In this document: positions 1 through 8,701 of the stretch, piece by piece
Layout: each line of letters opens with the position of its first letter
Position numbering within the stretch: position 1 is the stretch's first letter
Assembly: GCA_964492335.1 (NCBI GenBank)
Contig: CAZBJX010000001.1
Coordinates: 110,723-174,722, forward strand
From: JAFGCL01 sp964492335
Lineage (GTDB): Bacteria > Chloroflexota > Dehalococcoidia > UBA2247 > RBG-13-53-26
DNA: 64,000 nucleotides
Reading direction: 5' to 3'
The notes under the pieces: generated by a model
Seen by the model: only the letters and a program-made list of their open reading frames with translations
Databases searched by the model: none
Told to the model about the DNA's origin: nothing
Translations under genes and position numbers: made by a program

Positions 1-1395
1 ATCTTCTCCCCGCGGTCGATCGCCGTGGCCGGAGCGTCCACCAACGAGACCAAGATGGGGTCGCGGTGGGTGGCCGGGCTTCTCGCCGCCGGCTACCAGG
101 GGGTGGTGTACCCGCTCAACCCCGGCGGTGGCGAGTTGCTGAAGCTCCCGATCTACCGGCGGCTGACCGATATCCCGGGGCCGGTTGACCTGGTGATCTG
201 CTCCATACCCCGTGACCGTGTCCTGGACCTCCTGGACGACTGCGCCGCGAAGGGGATCGGCGCCATCTACTTCTTCACCGCGGGCTTCCGGGAGACGGGT
301 GATCCGAAGTGGGCGGAGGTGGAGGAGGAGATGGCCCGGCGGGCGCGGGCGGGGGGCTTCCGCATCATCGGCCCCAACTGCATCGGCGTCAGTTGCCCGG
401 AGCAGGGCATACCCTATGGGCCCTCGACCATGATCAACAGGGTGGGCGCCAGCGGGTTCATATCGCAGAGCGGCGGGCACGCCGGCAAGATGGCGGCCCT
501 CTCCCTCACCCGCGGCATCGGCTTCAGCAAGGTGGCCAGCATCGGCAACTGCTGCGACCTGGGCAGCGCCGACTTCCTGGAGTACATGGGCCACGATCTC
601 AAGACGGGCGCGGTGGGGATGTACCTCGAGGGGCCGCGGGACGGCGCCCGCCTGATCGAGGTGATGCGCCGGGCCACGCCCCGGAAGCCGGTCTTCGTGT
701 GGAAGGGCGGGCGGACGGCGGCGGGGGCCAGGGCGGCCAGCTCTCACACGGGGGCGCTGGCAGCGTCGGCCAGCATCTGGTCGGCGGCGCTGCGGCAGGC
801 GGGCGCCGTGGAGGTGGCCGACCTTGATGAGCTGGCGGACTCGTTGCTGTTGTACCAGGCGGTGGGGCGGCTGGAGAGGGCCAACCTGGGTATCATCTGC
901 GGGCTGACGGACGGCGGCGGCGGGGAGGCGGTGCTGGCGGCGGATGCCTGCGCGGCCCACGGCATCGACGTGGTCCCGTTCACCGACCGGACCCGCCGGG
1001 AGCTGCTGGGCCTGCTGGGGCAGGTGGGCAGCGTGCTGGTCAACCCGGTGGACGTCAGCCAGCGGTCGGGGGACCTGGGGGCCTTCGAGAAGACCTTCGA
1101 GCTGGTGGCGGCGGAGCCGGGCGTTGACCTCATCGTGGTCTACGAGAATGTGGACCTGCTGGTCACCTTCGTGGGCCCCCAGATGTGCAACATGATGAAC
1201 GACGTGGTGGCCCGCGCCGGCCGAAAATACGGCAAGCCGGTCATCGTGGTCTCCCCACCGGGCGCCGTGGACCGGGAGCGGCTGGAGGTGGAGGCCAGGC
1301 TGACCGAGATGGGGACGGCGGTCTTCCCCAGCATGGCAAGGGCGGCCAGGGCCATCGCCAGCGTCAGGCAGCACTGCCGGATGCACCCGGCATAG
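1..1395 (+). CDS. Acyl-CoA synthetase (NDP-forming) alpha-type protein, 5' end outside window
   Basis: The reading frame is open from the first base and already encodes the start of a CoA-binding Rossmann domain (IFSPRSIAVAGAS), so the true start lies upstream of the window. It has the layout of the alpha part of NDP-forming acetyl/acyl-CoA synthetases: a CoA-binding domain, then a succinyl-CoA-ligase-like domain carrying SHTG, where family knowledge places the phosphorylated histidine. No ATP-grasp (beta) domain follows. It is a paralogue of the two genes at 13625-16521. The expected reaction is acyl-CoA + NDP + Pi to acid + CoA + NTP, or the reverse; the substrate is unknown. The class is clear, the activity without a beta partner is not. 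Confidence 0.85.
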   Translation: MFSPRSIAVAGASTNETKMGSRWVAGLLAAGYQGVVYPLNPGGGELLKLPIYRRLTDIPGPVDLVICSIPRDRVLDLLDDCAAKGIGAIYFFTAGFRETGDPKWAEVEEEMARRARAGGFRIIGPNCIGVSCPEQGIPYGPSTMINRVGASGFISQSGGHAGKMAALSLTRGIGFSKVASIGNCCDLGSADFLEYMGHDLKTGAVGMYLEGPRDGARLIEVMRRATPRKPVFVWKGGRTAAGARAASSHTGALAASASIWSAALRQAGAVEVADLDELADSLLLYQAVGRLERANLGIICGLTDGGGGEAVLAADACAAHGIDVVPFTDRTRRELLGLLGQVGSVLVNPVDVSQRSGDLGAFEKTFELVAAEPGVDLIVVYENVDLLVTFVGPQMCNMMNDVVARAGRKYGKPVIVVSPPGAVDRERLEVEARLTEMGTAVFPSMARAARAIASVRQHCRMHPA

Positions 1396-1405
1396 CGCCG
1401 GCGCG

Positions 1406-1480
1406 GCCCTGCTGCATGGACAGCACGCTGTGCTGCTCGCCCCGGCGCATGGCGCCGCAGCCCTGCTACATGGACAGCAC
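1406..1480. repeat. Short direct repeat, 21 nt, two copies
   Basis: GCCCTGCTGCATGGACAGCAC at 1406-1426 recurs at 1460-1480 with one mismatch. The second copy contains the last codons and stop of the small leftward gene ending at 1466. The first copy lies in the convergent spacer after the acyl-CoA synthetase gene. This looks like a local duplication; no function is apparent. Confidence 0.7.
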
Positions 1481-1666
1481 TATGAAGTACAGGCCCGCGG
1501 CCAGCATGGCCACCCCCAGGAGCATCAGCATGCCGAACTCGAGCCGCTCCCCCACGGTCTGCTTCTTCGACCGGCGCTTCGCGTCCTGCTTGTAGGTCCA
1601 GAACAGCCGCAGCACCACGTAGCCGACGATGAGGGCAATGCCGATCAGCAGCTTGGGTATGTCCAT
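1466..1666 (-). CDS. Small two-helix membrane protein
   Basis: Sixty-six residues with two hydrophobic stretches (about residues 5-22 and 47-64) separated by a basic loop (KQDAKRRSKKQ), so a hairpin inner-membrane protein is predicted. I start it at the ATG at 1666, because the ATG four codons upstream lies inside a TATAAT hexamer read on the same strand (1682-1677). The mRNA would then be nearly leaderless. It is divergent from mutL. The family is not recognised. Coding is supported by coherent hydrophobic segments and the promoter, but remains moderately uncertain. Confidence 0.55.
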   Translation of the reverse strand: MDIPKLLIGIALIVGYVVLRLFWTYKQDAKRRSKKQTVGERLEFGMLMLLGVAMLAAGLYFIVLSM

Positions 1667-1676
1667 GGCGTGCCAC

Positions 1677-1719
1677 ATTATAGTGGTTTTTCCCGGCCCC
1701 GAGAAGCCTGTGGTACAAT
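1677..1719. promoter_or_regulatory. Divergent promoter region, small membrane gene / mutL
   Basis: Leftward: TATAAT at 1682-1677, only about 10 nt before the ATG at 1666. Rightward: extended -10 TGG-TACAAT at 1711-1719 ahead of the mutL ATG at 1744. Neither has a good -35 hexamer. Assigned by eye. Confidence 0.4.
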
Positions 1720-1743
1720 GGCCTGCAGGCGGACCGACGGCAG

Positions 1744-3477
1744 ATGCCTATTGAAGTTCTCTCCCCGGACGTTGTCTCCAGGATCGCCGCCGGCGAGGTG
1801 GTGGAACGGCCCGCTTCCGTGGTCAAGGAGCTCATCGAGAACTCGCTGGACGCCGGCGCCTCGCAGGTAGCAGTTGAGGTCCGCGGCGGCGGGGTGGACC
1901 TCATCCGGGTCCGGGACGACGGCAGGGGCATTCCGGCAGAAGAGGTGGAGCTGGCCTTCCGGCCGCACGCCACCAGCAAGATCCGCAGCCTGGCCGACCT
2001 GGACACCGGCACCTCGCTGGGGTTCCGGGGCGAGGCGCTGCACAGCGTGGCCCTGGTGGCCGAGGTGGAGTTGCTCACCCGGACGCAGGACGAGCCCTCC
2101 GGCACCCGCGTCGCGCTGCGCAACGGCGCCGTCACCGACCGGGGCGTGAGGGCCGCGGCCCCGGGCACCACGGTCACCGTCCGGCGGCTGTTCCGGGACC
2201 TCCCCGCAAGGCTCAAGTTCCTCAAGTCGGCCGCCACCGAGGGCAACCAGATCACCAGCCTCGTCAGCCAGTACTGCCTGGCCTTCCCGGGGGTGAAGTT
2301 CACCCTGACCGCCGATGGGCGGGAGGTCCTGCGGACGCCGGGCAGCGGCAGCCTGAAGGACGCCATGGCCCGGGTCTACGGCCTCGACGTGGCCCGGTCC
2401 ATGCTGGAGATCAGAGAGGCGCCCCCGGAGGCCGGGGGCGGGATGATGCCGGTGGTCACCGGCTACACCAGCCCGCCTTCGCTGACCCGGGCCACTCGCG
2501 GCTACCTGAGCTTCTTCGTCAACGGGCGCTGGGTGCAGAGCCGCCTGCTGGCCGGGGCGGTCGTCAAGGCCTACGAGGGATGGCTGGGCGCCAGGCGGCA
2601 CCCCATCACGGTGATCAACCTCACCATGCCCCCGCAGACCGTGGACGTCAACGTCCACCCCGCCAAGCGGGAGGTGCGTTTCTCGCAGGAGCCGGTTGTC
2701 TTCAATGCCGTCTGCGGCGCCCTGCGGCGCGCCCTGTCGGAGCAGGCGCCGGTCCCCGGGGTCGGGCCCGCCGCCCTGGTGCCGGGGCCGCCCGGGATGG
2801 CCGGGGCCCCCCTTCTGGAGAGGTGGCCGGCCCCGGGGCTGCCCTCACTGGTCAGGGAACGGCCCGCCGCTGAGCAGCCGCCGCTGCCGGAGCCCGGGGG
2901 GGCCGGGCTCCCCATCCTGCGGGTCCTGGGGCAGGCATCGGCGACCTACATAGTGGCCGAGGGGCCTGACGGCATCTACCTCATCGACCAGCACGCCGCC
3001 CACGAGCGGGTGCTCTATGAGCGGGCCCTGGCGCAGCAGGGCCGGAGGGCCGCGGAGGCCCAGCCCCTCCTGGAGCCGCTGGCACTGGAGCTCAGCCTGA
3101 AGCAGGTGGAGTCCCTGCGGGCCGGCGGGGAGGCCCTGGCGGGATTCGGGTTCGCCATCGAGCCCTTCGGGGAGCGCACCTGCCTGGTGCGCTCGGTGCC
3201 GGCCATGCTGGCCGGCAAGGGCCTGGCCGATGCCGTGAAGGAGGCCATCGACTCCCTTGACGGCGAAGCGGCCGGGGCCAGCGGCGACGAGAGGATCGCC
3301 CGCTCCCTGGCCTGCCATGGCTCGGTGCGGGCGGGCCAAGTCCTCAGCCATGACGAGATGAAGGGGCTGGTGCGGCAGCTGGAGCAGGCCGCCTCGCCCC
3401 GCACCTGCCCCCACGGGCGGCCCACCATGGTGCACCTGAGCACCGGCCGGCTCCAGAGGGAATTCGGCCGGGCGTAG
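1744..3477 (+). CDS. mutL: DNA mismatch repair protein MutL
   Basis: MutL couples mismatch recognition to strand removal. The N-terminal GHKL ATPase motifs are plain: ELIENSLDAGA near residue 30, DDGRGI, FRPHATSKI and GFRGEAL. The C-terminal domain keeps the endonuclease motif DQHAAHERVLYE (from about residue 415) and the late CPHGRP metal-site motif. This should therefore be a nicking MutL, as in bacteria lacking MutH, rather than the E. coli type. At 577 residues it is normal length. The start is the ATG at 1744, which opens directly into the conserved N-terminus. No mutS lies next to it in the window. Confidence 0.97.
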   Translation: MPIEVLSPDVVSRIAAGEVVERPASVVKELIENSLDAGASQVAVEVRGGGVDLIRVRDDGRGIPAEEVELAFRPHATSKIRSLADLDTGTSLGFRGEALHSVALVAEVELLTRTQDEPSGTRVALRNGAVTDRGVRAAAPGTTVTVRRLFRDLPARLKFLKSAATEGNQITSLVSQYCLAFPGVKFTLTADGREVLRTPGSGSLKDAMARVYGLDVARSMLEIREAPPEAGGGMMPVVTGYTSPPSLTRATRGYLSFFVNGRWVQSRLLAGAVVKAYEGWLGARRHPITVINLTMPPQTVDVNVHPAKREVRFSQEPVVFNAVCGALRRALSEQAPVPGVGPAALVPGPPGMAGAPLLERWPAPGLPSLVRERPAAEQPPLPEPGGAGLPILRVLGQASATYIVAEGPDGIYLIDQHAAHERVLYERALAQQGRRAAEAQPLLEPLALELSLKQVESLRAGGEALAGFGFAIEPFGERTCLVRSVPAMLAGKGLADAVKEAIDSLDGEAAGASGDERIARSLACHGSVRAGQVLSHDEMKGLVRQLEQAASPRTCPHGRPTMVHLSTGRLQREFGRA

Positions 3478-3548
3478 CCCCCGCTGCGGCCGGCGGTTGC
3501 ATCGACCCCCCAGTTCCGGCTGCACTCGTCATGAGCCTTTTCGGGCTA

Positions 3549-3580
3549 TTGACAGCCCATCGTGCCCGGGGGTGTAAAAT
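3549..3580 (+). promoter_or_regulatory. Possible promoter for the small gene at 3709
   Basis: TTGACA (3549-3554) and TAAAAT (3575-3580) are both good hexamers, but the spacer is 20 nt, longer than usual. The transcript would have a leader of about 120 nt before the ATG at 3709. Confidence 0.3.
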
Positions 3581-3708
3581 AGAGTTGCCGCCAGTCTCCT
3601 TCCCGACCTGCTGCCTGCGGCAGCGCCGATTCTCCCGGCCCAGTTCTTCCCGCGCGGCGCCGTCGGTCCGGCCGGGATGAGATGCCTGATCGGGAAGGGA
3701 GAAGGACA

Positions 3709-3891
3709 ATGATGATGGCGACGGCTTGCGCATCAAAGACAGAGCTGGATGCGTACGGTGACATCCTGAACAACCTTGCGGTCCTGGAGCTGCAGTCGGG
3801 CAATCCGGGCGAAACGGAGGTCACCGAGACCATCAGGGCCCACCTGCTGCAGATGCTGGACGGCCTGACTGCGCTCTGCCAGCCGCAGTAG
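3709..3891 (+). CDS. Small acidic protein, unknown
   Basis: Sixty residues, mostly predicted helix, acidic, with no membrane segment and no recognised motif. The ATG at 3709 follows a good ribosome-binding site (GGGAGAAGG) at ordinary spacing. The frame continues upstream, but without a comparable site. It stands alone between mutL and the CoA-transferase pair and has its own candidate promoter. In size and context it resembles the other lone small gene at 56451, but I see no convincing sequence similarity. Confidence 0.5.
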   Translation: MMMATACASKTELDAYGDILNNLAVLELQSGNPGETEVTETIRAHLLQMLDGLTALCQPQ

Positions 3892-4146
3892 CCTTCAAGG
3901 GACTGAAGAAGGCGGCCATCTGCCGGCTGAACGCGGCCTCGGGCTTCGGGGCGCGCGGCGGTTGGTGGCGGCCGCCGGCCCTTGGCCCCGGGTTGTGAGG
4001 CGGTCCGTGACGGCCGCCGGGGCACGCCCGGTGCGCCGGTCAGGACAGCGGGCCCGCAGTCAGGGCTCCCCCGACAGGCTAATCCTCCAACCCCTTACAG
4101 ACATGTCGCCCGGCGGCGTGCCATAATTGTTGGATGGGAGGAAGAC

Positions 4147-5412
4147 ATGGGCCGCAATGAAGGTTTGCTGACGGGCTTCAGGGTCCTGGACCTCACCGAC
4201 GAGACGGGGGACTTCTGCGGCAAGGTCCTGGGGGACTTCGGGGCGGACGTGATCAAGGTCGAGCCGCCGGGCGGCAGCCGCGCGCGCAGCATCGGGCCGT
4301 TCTTCGGGGACGTTCCCCACCCGGAGAGGAGCCTCTTCTGGTTCGCGTTGAACACCAGCAAGAGGGGCATAACCCTGGACCTGACACAGGCCGACGGCCT
4401 GGAGATATTCCGGCGGCTGGCGAAGACGGCCCACTTCGTGGTGGAGTCCGCCGCGCCGGGGCACATGCAGGGCCTGGGGCTGGGCTACGCGGACCTGGCG
4501 GAGATCAGGCCGGACATCATCCTGACCTCCATCACGCCCTTCGGTCAGGATGGGCCCTATTCGGGCTACCGGGCCACCGACATCGTGGGCCAGGCCATGG
4601 GCGGGCTGATGAGCATACTGGGCGAGGAGGGCCAACCGGCGCGGACCAGCGCCGTTCCCCAGGCCTACCTTCAGGCAGGGCTCCAGGCGGCCATGGCCTC
4701 GGTCATCGCCCACTATCACCGCCAGGTTACCGGCGAAGGCCAGCACGTCGATGTGTCCATGCAGGAGGCGGTGGTCCTGACGTTGCCCATCGTGGCCGAG
4801 ACCTACGAGTTCATGAAGGTCAATGTCGGCGCCACCGGCCCCTACTACTTCACGGCCCGGCCGCAGCCCCTGGGACCTCTCTACATCCGCTACCTGCTGC
4901 CCTGCAAGGACGGTCACGTCCTGCTGATGGCCTCCGGAGGCCACCCCGGTTACGTCCGGTCGACCCGGTCATTCATCGCCTGGGCCAACGAAGAGGGGTA
5001 CTGCCGCGACATCCTGGATATCGACCTCATCGAGTGGAACGTCATGACCTTCCCTCAGGAGACGCAGGACCGCCTGGTCCGCTCCCTGACGGAGTTTCTT
5101 ATGACCAAGACCAAGGCCGAGCTCTTCAAGGCCGCGCTGGAGAAGGGCATCTGGATGGCCCCCTGCAACACGACGGCGGATATCAGCCGGGACCCCCATC
5201 TTGAGGCCAGGGGCTTCTGGGAGGAGGTGGCCCACCCGGAGCTGGGCCGGGAGCTGACCTACCCCGGGGCGCCGCTGAGGATGAGCTCGGATGCCTGGAG
5301 GGTCCGCTGCCGGGCGCCGCTGGTGGGGGAGCACAACGGCCAGGTCTACTGCGGCGAACTGGGGCTCAGCCCGGAGGAGCTGGCGGTGCTGAAGGGCCAG
5401 AACGTCATATAG
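4147..5412 (+). CDS. Class III CoA-transferase (CaiB/BaiF), partner lacking the catalytic Asp
   Basis: A class III (formyl-CoA transferase/CaiB) family protein of 421 residues, starting at the ATG at 4147 behind GGGAGG. The family moves CoA between carboxylic acids through an enzyme-bound aspartyl anhydride. Counting back from the conserved TGxGQ stretch (TGEGQ), the position of the catalytic aspartate (Asp169 of formyl-CoA transferase) is Tyr174 here. The next gene, 40 nt downstream, is a second family member that keeps Asp174. The two probably form a heteromeric enzyme such as succinyl-CoA:benzylsuccinate CoA-transferase, this subunit being non-catalytic. It is closely similar to the gene at 37442-38710. 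Substrate unknown. Confidence 0.85.
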   Translation: MGRNEGLLTGFRVLDLTDETGDFCGKVLGDFGADVIKVEPPGGSRARSIGPFFGDVPHPERSLFWFALNTSKRGITLDLTQADGLEIFRRLAKTAHFVVESAAPGHMQGLGLGYADLAEIRPDIILTSITPFGQDGPYSGYRATDIVGQAMGGLMSILGEEGQPARTSAVPQAYLQAGLQAAMASVIAHYHRQVTGEGQHVDVSMQEAVVLTLPIVAETYEFMKVNVGATGPYYFTARPQPLGPLYIRYLLPCKDGHVLLMASGGHPGYVRSTRSFIAWANEEGYCRDILDIDLIEWNVMTFPQETQDRLVRSLTEFLMTKTKAELFKAALEKGIWMAPCNTTADISRDPHLEARGFWEEVAHPELGRELTYPGAPLRMSSDAWRVRCRAPLVGEHNGQVYCGELGLSPEELAVLKGQNVI

Positions 5413-5452
5413 AGCGGCGCCGGCGGGCAACGAAATGACGGGAGATGCGAAG

Positions 5453-6688
5453 ATGTCGAAGATGGTCCTCGAAGGGATAAAGGTGGCTGACTTCTCGTGG
5501 GTGGCCGCCGGCCCGCAGATCGGCCGGGAGCTGGCCGCCAACGGGGCCACGGTGGTCCGCATAGAGAGCCACAAGCGACCCGACATGATCCGCATGTCCA
5601 CCCCGTTCAAGGACGGAAAGCCGGGGTGGAACCGCAGCGCCTTCTATGCCTCGGTCAACACCAATAAGTACGGCATCAGCATCGACCTCACCACGCCGGG
5701 GGGCAAGGACGTGGCCGAGAGGCTGGTCAAGTGGGCCGACGTGGTGGTGGAAAGCCTCCATCCGGGGGCCATGGCCAGGCTGGGGCTGGCGCATGACGCC
5801 TGCCTGCTGTTGAACCCGTCGCTGGTCTACTGCAGCACCTCCATGCTGGGCCAGTGGGGCCCTCACGGCAGTTTCATGGGCACCGGCTTCCACACCAATG
5901 CATTGAGTGGCTTCAGCGAGTGCACCGGCTGGCCCGAGTCCGGGCCGACCATGATGGGCACGCAGTACTCCGACTTCGTGGCCCCGTGGTATGCGGTGAT
6001 AGCCGTGGTCGGCGCCCTGGCGAAGCGCCGGGAGACGGGGAGGGGGATGTACATCGAGCAGTCGCAGCTGGAGTCGGGCCTGACCATGATGGGCACCCAC
6101 CTGCTCGACTACGCGGCCAACGGCCGTGTCGCCGGCCGCATGGGCAACCGGGACCGCTACATGTGCCCCCACGGGGCGTACCCGTGCCGGGAGGGGCGGT
6201 GGGTGGCCATAGCCGTCCAGGACGAGGGCCAGTGGCAGAGCTTCTGCAGGGTCCTCGGCGACCGGCCATGGGCCCGGGAGGCCAGGTTCCGCACGCTCCT
6301 CGGCCGGAAGCAGAACGAGGACGAGCTGGACCGCCTGATCGGCGAGTGGACGAAGGACCTCACCGCGGAGGAGGTGATGACCAGGCTGCAGGAAGCGGGC
6401 ATTCCGTCGGGTGGGGTGCAGCGGGGCCAGGAGCTCCTGCGTGACCCGCAACTGGCGCACCGGGGGCACTACCAGGTGCTGCAGCACCCCGAGATGGGGG
6501 CGCACTCCTACAACGCGCCCGCCTACCGCCTGTCCCGGACCCCGTGGAAGATGGTGAGGCCGGCCCCGTGCATGGGGGAGCACAACATGCTGGTCCTGAA
6601 GGAGATGCTGGGCTACTGCGAGGATGACGTCGCAGACCTGATGGCCGAGGGCGCCATCACCACGGACGCCGACCTGTTCGCCATCTAG
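5453..6688 (+). CDS. Class III CoA-transferase (CaiB/BaiF), catalytic partner
   Basis: 411 residues. I use the ATG at 5453 because it has GGGAG at proper spacing and its N-terminus (MSKMVLEGIKVADFSW) lines up residue for residue with the paralogue at 36129-37376; an in-frame ATG at 5435 has no such support. The catalytic aspartate is kept as Asp174 in YSDFVAPWY. It is cotranscribed with the Asp-less partner upstream. The pair is repeated at 36129-38710 in the same order. It ends convergently with the crotonase operon at 6763. Confidence 0.87.
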   Translation: MSKMVLEGIKVADFSWVAAGPQIGRELAANGATVVRIESHKRPDMIRMSTPFKDGKPGWNRSAFYASVNTNKYGISIDLTTPGGKDVAERLVKWADVVVESLHPGAMARLGLAHDACLLLNPSLVYCSTSMLGQWGPHGSFMGTGFHTNALSGFSECTGWPESGPTMMGTQYSDFVAPWYAVIAVVGALAKRRETGRGMYIEQSQLESGLTMMGTHLLDYAANGRVAGRMGNRDRYMCPHGAYPCREGRWVAIAVQDEGQWQSFCRVLGDRPWAREARFRTLLGRKQNEDELDRLIGEWTKDLTAEEVMTRLQEAGIPSGGVQRGQELLRDPQLAHRGHYQVLQHPEMGAHSYNAPAYRLSRTPWKMVRPAPCMGEHNMLVLKEMLGYCEDDVADLMAEGAITTDADLFAI

Positions 6689-6762
6689 GAGCCACGCCGG
6701 CCGCGCCGCGCCCGGGGCTGGCGGGCCCACAGCCATGCCCGGCCGGCGCCTGATACGGCGCC

Positions 6763-7569
6763 CTACACCCCCTTGAAGGACGGCGGCCGCTTCTCCAGGA
6801 AGGCCGCGATGCCTTCCCGGTGGTCTGCGGTCTGGCTGAGGATGGACCCGGCGAAGCCTTCCATCAGCACCTGGGCCTGGTAGCTGTTCCCCGGGCTGGC
6901 ATAGACCAGTTGCTTCACCATCTGCATGGCCAGCGGCGGCAGCGAGGCCAGGGTGCCCGCCAGGGCGCGGGCCGCAGGGAGCAGCTCCTCCGGCGGTACC
7001 ACCTGGCGCACCAGCCCGGCCGACTGTGCCCACCGGGCGTCCTTCTTCTCGCCAGTGCTGAGGAACTCCAGGGTGGCCGGCAGGCCGATCAGCTGCGGCA
7101 GGATGTAGGTGAGCCCCATCTCGGCGGCCAGGCCCAGCCTGATGAGGCCGGCGGTGAAGACGGCCCGCTCCGAGGCGATGCGGTAGTCGCAGAAGGCGGC
7201 CAGCGCCAGCCCCATGCCGGCCGTGGCCCCGTTGATGGCGGCGATCACCGGCTTGTGGCAGGCCCGCAGGGAGTCCGGCACGTTCTGGGACAGGGCGAAG
7301 GGCCTGTCCAGGGTCCCGCGGCCCATCCCGGACCCGATGGGGTCGGCGGCGGCCTGCCCCACGGCCTCCACGTCCAGGCCGGGGCAGAAGGACTGGCCGG
7401 CGCCGGTGATGATGATGGCCCTGGCCTCGCTGTCTTCGGCCAGGCCCTGCAGGCACTGGGCGAACTCCCTGAGGAAGAGCAGGTCCATGGCGTTGTACTT
7501 GTCGGAGCGGTCCAGGGTGAGCGTAACCACGTGCCCGGCCTGGTCTACCACTATCCTCTGGAAGGCCAT
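6763..7569 (-). CDS. Enoyl-CoA hydratase/isomerase family protein
   Basis: A crotonase-fold protein of 268 residues and the last gene of the MarR-headed leftward operon, 3 nt after the Fe-S protein gene. The oxyanion-hole regions are present (GLDVEAV; GATAGMGLA). However, both glutamates of classical enoyl-CoA hydratase (the E of GGGxE and of the PEI motif) are replaced, and a Glu occurs instead in AAEMG. This is the pattern of non-hydratase crotonases such as isomerases, shared with the gene at 49604. The family is certain; the reaction (isomerase, hydratase or hydrolase) is open. Confidence 0.85.
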   Translation of the reverse strand: MAFQRIVVDQAGHVVTLTLDRSDKYNAMDLLFLREFAQCLQGLAEDSEARAIIITGAGQSFCPGLDVEAVGQAAADPIGSGMGRGTLDRPFALSQNVPDSLRACHKPVIAAINGATAGMGLALAAFCDYRIASERAVFTAGLIRLGLAAEMGLTYILPQLIGLPATLEFLSTGEKKDARWAQSAGLVRQVVPPEELLPAARALAGTLASLPPLAMQMVKQLVYASPGNSYQAQVLMEGFAGSILSQTADHREGIAAFLEKRPPSFKGV

Positions 7570-7572
7570 GGC

Positions 7573-8601
7573 CTATGCCTCCGCCAGCTTCATGGTGATG
7601 GCGTCCACCTGGCAGACCGCCGCGCACACCCCGCAGCCCCAGCACTTCTCCTCGTCAATGGCCGCCTTGAGCTTCTTGCCAGGGGAGACCCGGGCCATCT
7701 CGATGGCGCTGAAGTGGCAGCGCTCCACGCAGTCCTGGCAGCCGTTGCACAACTGGGCGTCCACGGTGGCCCTGAGGTGGCTCTTCTGCAGGATCTGGGC
7801 GAGGTTGCCGAACTTGATGCCGCCGTCGAAGATGCCGCAGCAGTCGGCGCAGCAGTTGCATATCTCGTTCAGGCGGGCCGAGGCGGCGAAGGGCCACGTG
7901 TGGACCAGCCCCTGCTCCTCCGACCTCTCGAAGATGGCCATGGCCTCCTCGACGGTGATCCGGCGCCCGGCCCCCCGCTCGATGGCGTACTCGGCGCCGC
8001 GGTTGAAGACCACGCAGTTGTCCACGTCGGCGTCGCAACGGCGCATGGAGCGGCGGCAGGTGCAGGGCACCACGGCGATCAGCTCCGCGCCCTGCACCAG
8101 GCCCAGCAGGTTCTCCTCCGGCGGGAGCTTCTCCAGGGGCAGGCCCGGGCTCTTGCGGACGGCTGTCCAGGCGGGGACCGTGCGGATGTATTGCACGTAC
8201 TGGTCCCAGGGCGTGTCCGCGATGGTGGGGAACTGCTCCTGCTCGTAGTAGTCCCTCCACAGGTCCAGCAGCTCGGTGTCCACCCATTTCTCGGAGCTGG
8301 CCAGGTTGGCATCGTGCAGCTGCGTCACGCTGTTGAACATGCGGGGGCCCCTCTTCGAGGTGATGACCAGCCCTTTCTCGGCCAGGACCTTGACCCGCTG
8401 CCCGATCTCCTCCTCGTCCATGCCGGTCTGACCGGTGAGGACGGGCATCTCGGCGGGGAGGGCCAGCATCAGCCGGGCATCGTCCGGCGAGGCCATCTTG
8501 CGCAGTATGCCCAGCAGGAACTTCGAATTGGGGGTTGAGTAGCCGATCTTCTTCAGCATCTGCACGTAGAGGTCGTCTTTGCCGGCGGTCACTTCTTTCA
8601 T
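7573..8601 (-). CDS. Cytoplasmic Fe-S protein with winged-helix-like N-terminus and two ferredoxin clusters
   Basis: 342 residues. Residues about 30-100 resemble a winged helix (MDEEEIGQRVKVLAEKGLV). The middle holds unusual cysteine clusters (CTCRRSMRRC and CNCCADCC). The C-terminus has two ferredoxin motifs, CNGCQDCVERC and CWGCGVCAAVC, for two [4Fe-4S] clusters. It probably passes electrons for the oxidoreductase steps encoded around it. It starts at the ATG at 8601 behind GGAGAG. A 100-nt gap separates it from the upstream gene and contains an AT-rich site (8630-8637) that repeats part of the MarR operator region. The specific partner is unknown. Confidence 0.75.
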   Translation of the reverse strand: MKEVTAGKDDLYVQMLKKIGYSTPNSKFLLGILRKMASPDDARLMLALPAEMPVLTGQTGMDEEEIGQRVKVLAEKGLVITSKRGPRMFNSVTQLHDANLASSEKWVDTELLDLWRDYYEQEQFPTIADTPWDQYVQYIRTVPAWTAVRKSPGLPLEKLPPEENLLGLVQGAELIAVVPCTCRRSMRRCDADVDNCVVFNRGAEYAIERGAGRRITVEEAMAIFERSEEQGLVHTWPFAASARLNEICNCCADCCGIFDGGIKFGNLAQILQKSHLRATVDAQLCNGCQDCVERCHFSAIEMARVSPGKKLKAAIDEEKCWGCGVCAAVCQVDAITMKLAEA

Positions 8602-8701
8602 AGCTCTCCTTGCACGTTACTCACCAGGTATGATATCAGTTCGACCGTGGTTTCGCCGGCCCGGGCCGCCCGCAGCCCGGCCGGCGCCATCGCCTCCCCG
8701 G

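Noticed and set aside
25..27. GTG at position 25 as the start of the first gene
   Set aside because: The eight codons before it already encode the conserved start of the CoA-binding domain, so the gene begins outside the window.
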